This document shows positions 16,894 through 24,485 of a stretch of 64,000 nucleotides of DNA, piece after piece (the first letter of the stretch is position 1; each line of letters starts with the position of its first letter). The position numbers were made by a program, and so were the translations under genes. The notes beneath the pieces are model-generated. The model ran no database searches, was not told the DNA's origin, and saw only the letters and a list, made by a program, of their open reading frames with translations. The stretch spans positions 310,001-374,000 of the forward strand of contig JADJOJ010000010.1 in the NCBI GenBank assembly GCA_016713825.1, in the 5' to 3' direction. This DNA is from Candidatus Leptofilum gracile. GTDB taxonomy: Bacteria; Chloroflexota; Anaerolineae; Promineifilales; Promineifilaceae.

Positions 16894-18587
16894 ATGTTGA
16901 CAAAACAAATGGAATGGTTGCGAATATTTTTCTTGTTGCTGCTGTTGGCCAGCCTGATGCTGTTCATGGGTTGTGGGGAGAAACGGCCGATTCTGGTAAC
17001 TCAGAGCCTGCTGCCAGCAGTGAAGACGATGACGACGATGATGCAGACGAACCAACGCCTACACCCGAAGAAGAGTATGAAGAATTAACCGAAAAAGGGG
17101 ATGATGCTTACGACGAAGGCGCATATCAGACGGCGCTGGGGTATTACCAGCAAGCGTTAGACATTGCCGAAGATTTAAATGACGACGAAAAAGAGCCAGA
17201 AGCCCTTTACAACATTGGCTTCACCTATGTAGAACAGGGTTTGACCGAACCTGCGCTAGAAAATTTACAAAAAGCATTAAGTATGTATGTAGACAATGGA
17301 GATATTGAGGGAGAGGGCAATACCATGATTGGTATTGTTATGGTGTACACCCAGTTGGGGCAATATTCGCAAGCGCTAGATGTTGCGGAGCAATCTTTGG
17401 CTAAATTCCAGGAAATTGAGGATGGTGAAGGGGAGGCGATGGTAAATACCCAAATTGGAAATGTTTTTCTGGAGCAAGAAGATTTCCCCAAAGCCATAAA
17501 CTCTTTTAATGAAGCCATTGAAATAAGCCAGGAAATTGAAGACGCTTCCCTGGAAGCACATAACTTAGGGTTGGTGGGGCTGGCGCAACTGCTTATGGGG
17601 GAGCCCGAAGTGGCATTGGAGACGATGCAAGAGGCGTTAACCCTCCTTCAAGAGACGGACAATGAAAATAGCATTGCCTCTGCGTTTAGTGCGCTTGGGT
17701 ACACATACAATGAGCTAGAACGATATGAAGATGCGCTTGAGATGTTTGCTCAATCGCAAGAGATTGTGCGGCGCATTGGGAATACGGAGTTGGAAGCGGA
17801 AAACTATTTGAATACGGCCGTTGCCCAATACAACTTAGAACAGTACGAAGAGGCCCTGGACAATCTGGATAGAGCCATTGAACGGTACGGGGATATTCAA
17901 CAATACGATAACGTGGCTCTTGCCTGGGAAAACAAAGGGATAGTCTACAAAGATTTGGGCCAATATGAAGAGGCCATTGCCAGCTATGAAGAGGCACTGG
18001 CTATCTATGAACGCCTGGAGGATGAGGCTGGCATTCAAGATGTCAACGCCTCCCTGGCCAATATGCCCATCTTTGAATACAACATCAATCTTGTGCAAAA
18101 TCCGGGCAATGAACTGCCAATGGAAAATGGCGAGATTCCGTTTTGGATAGAAGCCGCAGGCAGTAATTGGGGGCAAAATGCGGAAGTGCCGGTTTATGAA
18201 GGTGTGGCTTATTTTGATGCAGGCGAAGCTGGTTTTGTGGCAGAACTTTACCAGGATGTAAACGTCATCGGTTTTGCAGACGCCATCGACGAGGGGGAGC
18301 AGCAGTTTGCCTTTGCCGCGTTTGTGCGTTCGTATCCTTTGCAGTTTGCTGTGCCTGTAGATGCAGCCCAAATTGTGGTGGAATATTTTGAAGACGGTGC
18401 CTTTGATCCGCTCGATTCTGCCGCCACCGATGAGATATTTGTCACCGATCGCTGGTTTGAAATTGCCGATACCTTAACCCCTCCTCCAGGCACGCGCTGG
18501 ATTCGGATTCGGCTGATTAGCGTGAAATATGGCGGCTATGACAGTGACGGTTATTTTGATGACCTGTCGCTGGTTGCACTGCCTTAA
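16894..18587 (+). CDS. TPR lipoprotein with N-terminal frameshift
   Basis: ATG 16894 with AGGAG upstream begins a lipoprotein signal (IFFLLLLLASLMLFMGCG, lipobox LFMGC). Straight after the Cys the frame must shift at the GGGG run near 16976-16980: one extra G would give Cys-Gly-Gly-Glu-Thr-Ala-Asp and enter the long frame that stays open to 18587. The long frame has an acidic Asp-run linker, about seven TPRs (for example ALGYYQQALDIAEDL, AIASYEEALAIYERL) and a C-terminal ~170-aa beta-sandwich-like domain ending FDDLSLVALP, similar to carbohydrate-binding or concanavalin-type folds. Expected location: outer face of the membrane. This is the second homopolymer frameshift within 5 kb. Confidence 0.82.
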
Positions 18588-18598
18588 ATGATGGGTAA

Positions 18599-18642
18599 AC
18601 GGCCGTTATCACTTGCCTGTGAAAAAAGCAGATAACGGCCGT
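18599..18642. terminator. Hairpin built from two ACGGCCGT palindromes
   Basis: ACGGCCGTTATC (18599-18610) is repeated inverted as GATAACGGCCGT (18631-18642), a perfect 12-bp stem with a 20-nt loop. It lies 11 bp after the lipoprotein stop codon and so probably terminates it, although no long T-run follows. Confidence 0.55.
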
Positions 18643-18713
18643 GTCTATGCTATGTTTTGTTAATACTAATCCAAAAGTTTGAAATCATAATTTCAAAGCA
18701 GGAGCAACAATTA

Positions 18714-19565
18714 ATGTCACTCTCAGCACCAACATCATTAGTCGCTTTGTTAGGAGGAGTCTTGATCCTTGTCGGGGCTAGTTTGATTTTGGCGGGTCTA
18801 GGTGTTGTTACAATTAAACAATACATCCATATAGAAAGAAGTAAAGGGGCTTGGATTTCAGGAATGTCATTAGTCTTAATTGGTGTCATTCTTTTAATCA
18901 CAGGTACCCCTGAAAATCCCCCCGTGTTAATACCCACTGTATCCCCTGTTGCAGACCCTGAAGAAAAAGATAATGAAAACGTCATTGACACGTCTGTCCC
19001 TATCTCAACCTCATACTTGGAAGCATTTGACGCGTCTGAATTGTCAGCATTATGGGTGAGTAATAATGCCCAAGGATTCAATATTGAAGATGGTCGCCTT
19101 GCGTTTGATTTCACAGCCCCACTCGATGAAACCTGGAATTCTAGCTTTATAGAGTTTAAGGAAGTTTACAAAAATGGCCGACATATCACCTCTATCCAAT
19201 TCCTGCTTAGTACAACGCCACCGTCTACAGAGCAGTTTGCAGTCATCGGTTTCGAAGCAGACTGCTTGGGGGGACAGTTAGATATATTTTTTGATCAAGA
19301 CGCCAGACTTATTATCAATGATGAGACGGGCGATTATGTTGAATTCGATGGCGATATCGTGTTGCCCCCTCATATACAGCATCAGATCAAACTACAATTT
19401 CTTGACGGTAATGTAGAAATCATTATTGATGAAAAAGACATCACGTCCACAATTCCTGGTATTTCATGTACTAATCCTAGTTTTATGAAGTTTTTGGCTG
19501 GTGGAAGCGCTGGAGGAACTATTCAAGGTTTCATTGATGATATTCTTATTGAGTTTGAACCATAA
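18714..19565 (+). CDS. Two-helix membrane protein with LamG-like ectodomain
   Basis: A 283-aa protein from ATG 18714 with AGGAG 12 bp upstream. Two N-terminal hydrophobic helices (about 8-32 and 45-65) are followed by a Pro/Glu-rich linker and a beta-rich C-terminal region of about 180 residues (EAFDASELSALWVSNNAQGF ... GGTIQGFIDDILIEF) that resembles laminin-G/concanavalin-like sandwich domains with two Cys. The gene is distinctly AT-rich and contains no ACGGCCGT copies, unlike most neighbours, which hints at recent acquisition. Function unknown. Confidence 0.7.
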   Translation: MSLSAPTSLVALLGGVLILVGASLILAGLGVVTIKQYIHIERSKGAWISGMSLVLIGVILLITGTPENPPVLIPTVSPVADPEEKDNENVIDTSVPISTSYLEAFDASELSALWVSNNAQGFNIEDGRLAFDFTAPLDETWNSSFIEFKEVYKNGRHITSIQFLLSTTPPSTEQFAVIGFEADCLGGQLDIFFDQDARLIINDETGDYVEFDGDIVLPPHIQHQIKLQFLDGNVEIIIDEKDITSTIPGISCTNPSFMKFLAGGSAGGTIQGFIDDILIEFEP

Positions 19566-19968
19566 CGACAATAATGATAAGTCTATTTTTTAAGGAGACG
19601 ACACCGGCTGTCGCCGACTACGATGAATGAAAATCAGCAGATTTCGAAGATTGATCAGATTTCTCTTAATCTCGCTGTGTAACTCTGTGTTCCGTTTTTT
19701 TTGAAGGAGGCGACATGAGCGCAGGCTCAATACCATGAATGAAAAGGACACAGAGTAACACAGATTTCCACAGATTTAATCCGCGTTCTCCGCGGCCTTT
19801 TTCAAAGAAAATTAATATCAATCACCAATGACAATGTTGGTTTCCGCTGTGTGCGCGTAACCAGCCCCTGAGATTTATGTGGTAGCAAACGGCCGTTTCC
19901 CCGCATGAGGGATAGTGGGCAACGGCCGTAAAATAAAACCCGATAATTTAAGTTGGAGGATAGAAAAA
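19566..19968. other. Gene-free region with dispersed-repeat fragments
   Basis: About 400 bp. It contains GGAG(A/G)CGACA followed by ATGAATGAAAA twice (19603-19632 and 19705-19745), then the phrase ACACAGAGTAACACAGATT and an AATCCGCGTTCTCCGCGGCC stretch. These belong to the same style of intergenic repeat as 24361 and 44023. A paired palindrome sits at its right end. No convincing gene. Confidence 0.5.
19887..19929. repeat. Paired palindromes forming an imperfect stem-loop
   Basis: AAACGGCCGTTTCCCC (19887-19902) faces GGGCAACGGCCGT (19917-19929) in inverted orientation with a short loop, 40 bp before the PPC protein start. It may be a terminator for upstream transcription or a leader structure. 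Confidence 0.5.
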
Positions 19969-21726
19969 GTGAATGTGACCATAAAAAAACAGATCGGCTT
20001 CTTCACAAATTTATTGTTGATGGCTTTATTTATAATCTTTGGTGTGCAAGCGGTTCGGGCCGAATCCGAACCAAACGACTCGTTTGCCACTGCAGATCCC
20101 ATAAACGTAGGTCTTTCCAATGCCGAAGTTGGGGCAACCTTGACCACAGACGACTATGATTATTATATATTTACCGCAGAAGCTGGTCGTACCTACGTCA
20201 TTGAAACCTACAACATCCAGGGAGCAGGGAGCGCTACTGGACTATACTTGTATGATGGTAGCCAGGCAGAAATCACAAATGATCGCTATGGACAATATGG
20301 TACAGGCAATGCCAATGCCCGTATTCAGCACACTTTTTTAACCAGTGGTACCTATTACATCCTTGTTAGAGATGACCTATCCTTCAATTGGACGGGTACA
20401 TATTCTTTGCGCATCTTGCCAAAGCATGACGAGCCTGGGGCAGAGTGGAGCTCGGTTAACGACAATGAGCCAAATGACGTCCGTGAGCTAGCGAACCAAA
20501 TTGGCGTGGGGTTAAGCAATGCCCAAACACACCAGTTATTTAATCATCAGAACTACGTTACGAACAATTCGGATTATGACTACTATTGGTTCACCGCAGA
20601 AGCTGGTCGCACTTATGTCATCGAAACTTACAACATTCAAGGGACAGGAGCTAATGCCACTGGTCTTTGGTTGTATGACAGCAGCGGCGCAGAAATCACA
20701 AACGATCGCTATGGGCAGTATGGAACAGGCAATGCCAATGCTCGTCTTCAGCACACTTTTTTAACCAGCGGTACCTATTACATCCTGGTTAAAGATGACC
20801 TATCCTTCAATTGGACGGGTACATATTCATTGCGCATCTTGCCAAAGTATAACGAGCCTGGGGCAGCATGGAACCCAACTAATGACAATGAACCGAATGA
20901 TGTCTTGGCGTTAGCAAACCAAATTGGTGTGGGGCTAAGCAATGCTCAAACACACCAGTTATTTAATCATCAGAACTACGTTACGAACCATTCGGATTAT
21001 GAGTACTATTGGTTCACCGCAGAAGCTGGCCGCACCTATGTCATCGAAACTTACAATATTCAAGGGACAGGAGCTAATGCCACTGGTCTTTGGCTGTATG
21101 ACAGCAGTGGTGCAGAAATCACAAATGACCGTTATGGACAATATGGTACGGGCAATGCCAATGCTCGTATCGTATACACATTTTCGACAACGGGTACTTA
21201 CTTTATCCTTGTCAAAGATGACCAATCTTTCAATTGGACGGGAACGTATTCTCTCCGTATCCTCCCTAAGTTTAATGAGCCAGGCGCAGCCTGGAATTCG
21301 TCCAACGATTATGAACCGAATGACGTGATGGCCCTTGCCTATCATCTACAGACAGGAGCTGCTAACGGTCAGGCTCACCAATTATTTAATAACCAAAACT
21401 TAGTCTCCAGTGGCACCGACTATGATTTTTACCGTTTCACGGCCGAAGCGGGAAAAACATATGTCATACAAACCTATGGCATTCAAGCCACTGGGCGAGC
21501 CACTGGGTTATGGCTTTATAATCCATCTGGTACTGAACTAACCAATAATCGCTACGGCAATTCCACAACGGGTACGGCAACCATCGAATATACGTTTACA
21601 ACTCCCGGTGAATATATATTTTTGGTGAAGGTTGCTCAATCAACCTCCTGGACTGGCTCTTATTCTGTGCGCGTTTGTGAAGAATCATGTAATGATTTTG
21701 TTTTCCTACCCATGATCATCCGATAG
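19969..21726 (+). CDS. Secreted protein of four tandem PPC-type repeats
   Basis: The GTG at 19969 has GGAGG upstream and gives a clear signal peptide (FFTNLLLMALFIIFGVQAVRA) ending before ESEPNDSF. The rest is four repeats of about 140 aa, each starting E-P-N-D and containing DYDYYxFTAEAGRTYVIETY, an NDRYGQYGTG-like loop and a TGTYSLRILPK end; this matches pre-peptidase C-terminal (PPC) domains. Repeats 2 and 3 are nearly identical. It ends with VFLPMIIR, similar to a VYLPLMLN segment in the cadherin protein at 55062. Unlike usual PPC proteins there is no protease domain. Extracellular; probably adhesive or ligand binding. Confidence 0.83.
   Translation: MNVTIKKQIGFFTNLLLMALFIIFGVQAVRAESEPNDSFATADPINVGLSNAEVGATLTTDDYDYYIFTAEAGRTYVIETYNIQGAGSATGLYLYDGSQAEITNDRYGQYGTGNANARIQHTFLTSGTYYILVRDDLSFNWTGTYSLRILPKHDEPGAEWSSVNDNEPNDVRELANQIGVGLSNAQTHQLFNHQNYVTNNSDYDYYWFTAEAGRTYVIETYNIQGTGANATGLWLYDSSGAEITNDRYGQYGTGNANARLQHTFLTSGTYYILVKDDLSFNWTGTYSLRILPKYNEPGAAWNPTNDNEPNDVLALANQIGVGLSNAQTHQLFNHQNYVTNHSDYEYYWFTAEAGRTYVIETYNIQGTGANATGLWLYDSSGAEITNDRYGQYGTGNANARIVYTFSTTGTYFILVKDDQSFNWTGTYSLRILPKFNEPGAAWNSSNDYEPNDVMALAYHLQTGAANGQAHQLFNNQNLVSSGTDYDFYRFTAEAGKTYVIQTYGIQATGRATGLWLYNPSGTELTNNRYGNSTTGTATIEYTFTTPGEYIFLVKVAQSTSWTGSYSVRVCEESCNDFVFLPMIIR
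20461..21306 (+). repeat. Recent 423-bp tandem duplication in the PPC gene
   Basis: Two units with a 423-bp (141-codon) period, beginning GACAATGAGCC at 20461 and GACAATGAACC at 20884, share long identical stretches, for example around TTATTTAATCATCAGAAC. The first and fourth units are more diverged. The in-frame period and low divergence point to recent expansion by unequal recombination. Confidence 0.8.
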
Positions 21727-21735
21727 AGTTATTAC

Positions 21736-21780
21736 AAACGGCCGTTTCCCTTCACAGCCATAAACTGGGAAACGGCCGTT
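21736..21780. terminator. Perfect stem-loop made of two palindromes
   Basis: AAACGGCCGTTTCCC (21736-21750) is matched inverted by GGGAAACGGCCGTT (21767-21780), a 14-bp perfect stem with a 16-nt loop, ten bases after the PPC stop codon. Each arm is itself a palindrome. Confidence 0.6.
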
Positions 21781-21998
21781 ACATCTGCACCTCCCACATC
21801 GCCAACCTGTTCTTCCATTGTCAGGTTCTTCACAACATTTTCACCTAAAATTGCGCCGTGGACGACACTTTCCGTCAGAAAGTTTCGTTAACCTTCTTGT
21901 GTGCCGCCATTGAAAAATCGGTGGCTGGCGCATTCAGTTTCGCGCAACAACAAGCTATGAAATTTATATTCAGCACACATTTTGAAAGGAGGTTCATC

Positions 21999-22205
21999 AT
22001 GAACCGTAAGATGCAGAAATGCACCACCTGGCACCCTTTGGGTATTCAGGGCGAAACGTGGATGGAGGGGCAAACGGCCGTTCCCCACACCGGACGATTC
22101 AGTCAACTGGTTAAAGAACCGGTCACGTCACCCACTACGTTTCTCACGATTGATCAATCTGAGAGTTGCGGCTTTCGCCGTATAGCCCGTGTGATCAACT
22201 TTTAG
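21999..22205 (+). CDS. Small hypothetical protein, 68 aa
   Basis: ATG 21999 follows a very strong Shine-Dalgarno (AAAGGAGG, 21985-21992). The product, MNRKMQKCTTWHPLGIQGET and onward, is soluble-looking with two Cys, and a palindrome copy encodes Gln-Thr-Ala-Val-Pro. A hairpin follows 35 bp after the stop. I do not recognise a family, and coding status rests on the ribosome site, frame and terminator only. Confidence 0.45.
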   Translation: MNRKMQKCTTWHPLGIQGETWMEGQTAVPHTGRFSQLVKEPVTSPTTFLTIDQSESCGFRRIARVINF

Positions 22206-22239
22206 TAGTCTCCGTCATCGCCAGGATGCGGGGGAACGG

Positions 22240-22266
22240 CTGGAAGTTGCCACACCACACTTCCAG
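22240..22266. terminator. Hairpin after the 68-aa ORF
   Basis: CTGGAAGT (22240-22247) and ACTTCCAG (22259-22266) form a perfect 8-bp stem with an 11-nt loop between the convergent small ORF and the hydrolase gene. No T-run. Confidence 0.4.
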
Positions 22267-22315
22267 CGAGAGCCACAACCACCATTTATCATCAATTGAA
22301 TAGTTGCCTCTGCGG

Positions 22316-23149
22316 CTAACCAATAAAATCGAGCATCGCCTGGGCTAACTGCGCTGGCTTATGCACGTGGATGTCGTGGGCTGTTTGCCTGAACCAATGC
22401 ACACGGGCGTTCTGGATGGCCGCGTTGGCGATGGCTACCTCGTCGTGCTTGCGCTGCGCCCAATCGCTGCCATCATCGGCAGGGCAGATGAGCACGGGCT
22501 CCTGAATTTGGGGGTAGAGCGCCTCTGGCTGCTGATCGTACAGCGCCCGCAGGATTTTCATGTGGCGCTCCAGGCTGAGCCACGGCCGTATCGTGCCATC
22601 GGGCAAGGTTTCAAAATTGTGCAGGGTGGCCTCTACGCCCGCCTCGCTCCATTCTGGTTGGAAGGTGACCATGCGCGTTTTCATCTCCGTGCGGGGCGTG
22701 CCGGTTAGCAGGGGCGGACGCAGCATTTTGGCCACGTGCTCCCACGCTCCCATCCGGTACAGCTTCAAAAAGCCGCCGTCTACAAAAACCAGGTGGCTGG
22801 CGACGCCGGGATAGCGTGCGCCAAATTCCAGCACCACATTGCCGCCCCAGCTTTGCCCGGCCAGCACTGGCTTTTCCCAGCCGAGTGCGTCAATCAGCCG
22901 GTGCAAGTCGGCAGTGACGGTGGCAAAGTCGTAGCCGTCGTCTGGCTTGTCGCTTTGGCCGTGGCCGCGCTGGTTTACGGCCGTTACCGGATGCCCGTTT
23001 TTCGCCAGAACTGTAGCCACACCGTCCCAGGTGCGGGCGTTGCTGGAGAGGCCGTGAATGAGCAGAAACGGCCGTTCCCCCCCACCACGATTCCACTCCC
23101 GCACCTGCAACTTCAACCCCACATCCACAAATCGCTCAACTGGTTCCAT
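22316..23149 (-). CDS. Alpha/beta-hydrolase
   Basis: A 277-aa protein with the canonical alpha/beta-hydrolase layout: oxyanion segment LLIHGLSSNARTWD, NQRGHGQSD, nucleophile elbow GQSWGG, acid in the VLICPADDGSD region and catalytic His in TAHDIHVHKP. A cytoplasmic esterase, lipase or epoxide-hydrolase-like enzyme; the substrate cannot be read from sequence. Starts at ATG 23149; a long hairpin separates it from the next leftward gene. Confidence 0.88.
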   Translation of the reverse strand: MEPVERFVDVGLKLQVREWNRGGGERPFLLIHGLSSNARTWDGVATVLAKNGHPVTAVNQRGHGQSDKPDDGYDFATVTADLHRLIDALGWEKPVLAGQSWGGNVVLEFGARYPGVASHLVFVDGGFLKLYRMGAWEHVAKMLRPPLLTGTPRTEMKTRMVTFQPEWSEAGVEATLHNFETLPDGTIRPWLSLERHMKILRALYDQQPEALYPQIQEPVLICPADDGSDWAQRKHDEVAIANAAIQNARVHWFRQTAHDIHVHKPAQLAQAMLDFIG

Positions 23150-23172
23150 AATTTGCCTCGGTTACTGCGAAA

Positions 23173-23234
23173 AGATTTCAAAAGTCTTGCGATTTTTTGC
23201 CAACGACTTGCTTTCGCTAAGACTTTTGAAATCT
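23173..23234. repeat. 16-bp perfect inverted repeat (hairpin)
   Basis: AGATTTCAAAAGTCTT (23173-23188) is matched by AAGACTTTTGAAATCT (23219-23234), with a 30-nt loop containing a TTTTTT run and GCGA/TCGC extension. It lies between two leftward genes, 13 bp from the downstream end of the upstream one, so it may terminate the peptidase-like gene, or be a small dispersed hairpin repeat. Confidence 0.6.
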
Positions 23235-23247
23235 GAAATGCTTGATC

Positions 23248-24303
23248 TTACAGCGGCTCCAAATACGGCCCGTCTGGCGTGTCGTGGACCTGCCAGCCGA
23301 GCGCTTCTAGCTCGTCGCGTAGGGCGTCGGCTTTGGCCCACTCTTTGGCGGCGCGCGCTTCGGTGCGGGCCGCCAGCAGCGCCTCTGCCTTGTCCGACGG
23401 CGCTTTGCTGGCATCGGGGGTTTGTTTTTCTTGCTGGCGCTGAACGGCCGTTTGCCAAACCTCGGCCGCAATCCCTTCCCCCGCAGGCGGCAGCTGCAAG
23501 TTGCCCAAACGTTCCAGGGGGAAGCTGGTGCGATGGTCGAAAAACTGCTCCTCGTCACCGTCCAGCAGCGTGACGCCGCCATTTCCCTTCACGTGGCATT
23601 GGCCTGCGGCAAAATCCAAAATCAGCGAGGTATGCTCGTCGATGCCCACGATTTTATAGCCAGGTGCCAGCATTTGCCGCAGCCGTTCGAACCGCTCCGT
23701 GCCCAGGTAGCAATGGCTGGTGTCTAGCTCGCTGCCGCCGTCGCTGTTGTTCCAGTGGGGGATGACGATGAGGGGCAGGCCGTAGTCGCCGGTGAAATTC
23801 AGGCCGGTTTTCCAGTGCAAATCCTCGCCCACCTTGTAAATTTCGTACACCGGCATCGTTTGGGCGCTAAAGGCCAAAACGGCCGAACTGGACAAAAACA
23901 GCGTCGCCCCCAGCCGCTGCCGGGCCTTGATGATCGCCAACGCCAGGCTGTCTTGCAGCTGGCGGGCGCAGTAGGTGGGGCTGCCTGGTCCCAGTAAAAT
24001 TTCATCTGCACTGTAAATCGGCTCCAGGATTTCCGGGTTGTCCGGGCTGAATTCGGTGCCTTTTTTGCGGGCAGGCACCTGTTGGATGGTCAGCCCATAA
24101 TTTTGCAGACGCTTTTCCAGGAATGTTTTGATTTTTCCTGCCACCATTGCAGCGTTGGGTTCAAAACCGGCGGGCGTTTCCAGGATGGCGATACGGCCGT
24201 TTTCTGGCAACCGTTTCGCCACAAATTCATGCGTTTTACCGCTGCTCGGCATCGTTTCGCCAGAGCCAAGCAGCACGATTAATCCAGGGGTTTTATTTTC
24301 CAT
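23248..24303 (-). CDS. Peptidase S51/cyanophycinase-like domain fused to CysRS-like tail
   Basis: A 351-aa protein. Residues about 8-285 resemble the class I glutamine-amidotransferase-like fold of peptidase E/cyanophycinase: LIVLLGSGET, DEILLGPGSPTYCARQL, a nucleophile-elbow-like FLSSSAVLAF with Ser, and a beta-strand plus IVGIDEHTSLILD. After a Gln/Lys-rich linker, residues about 310-351 (LLAARTEARAAKEWAKADAL ... GWQVHDTPDGPYLEPL) match the C-terminal region of cysteinyl-tRNA synthetases. There is no synthetase catalytic core. The fusion is unusual; the tail might bind tRNA or simply be a helical hairpin. Activity as a serine peptidase on small peptides or cyanophycin-like polymers is inferred from fold only. 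Confidence 0.75.
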   Translation of the reverse strand: MENKTPGLIVLLGSGETMPSSGKTHEFVAKRLPENGRIAILETPAGFEPNAAMVAGKIKTFLEKRLQNYGLTIQQVPARKKGTEFSPDNPEILEPIYSADEILLGPGSPTYCARQLQDSLALAIIKARQRLGATLFLSSSAVLAFSAQTMPVYEIYKVGEDLHWKTGLNFTGDYGLPLIVIPHWNNSDGGSELDTSHCYLGTERFERLRQMLAPGYKIVGIDEHTSLILDFAAGQCHVKGNGGVTLLDGDEEQFFDHRTSFPLERLGNLQLPPAGEGIAAEVWQTAVQRQQEKQTPDASKAPSDKAEALLAARTEARAAKEWAKADALRDELEALGWQVHDTPDGPYLEPL

Positions 24304-24360
24304 GCGTTAGGTTATAGGCAACTTCCACGCGCCCGGCAACCCGTATTTTGAATAGGACAC

Positions 24361-24471
24361 GGATGGCTCTACTGACAAAAGGGTGATTTCACCGCAGAGG
24401 CGCGGAGAGCGCAGAGATTTTTCTCTGTTTATCTTTAAAACGCTGCGTCCTTTGCGTCTTTGCGGTTTGTT
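24361..24471. repeat. Dispersed ~110-bp intergenic repeat, copy A
   Basis: Begins GGATGGCTCTACTGAC and contains TTTCACCGCAGAGGCGCGGA and GCGTCCTTTGCGTCTTTGCG. It matches 44023-44136 over its full length with about 15-20 differences. No ORF; it lies between the NACHT operon end and the peptidase-like gene. Confidence 0.8.
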
Positions 24472-24485
24472 TATCTGTGTCCAAT

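Noticed and set aside
22290..22312. A third copy of the GTAACTA element (GAATAGTTGCC)
   Set aside because: Only one end resembles the element and no flanking direct repeat or inverted partner is found.
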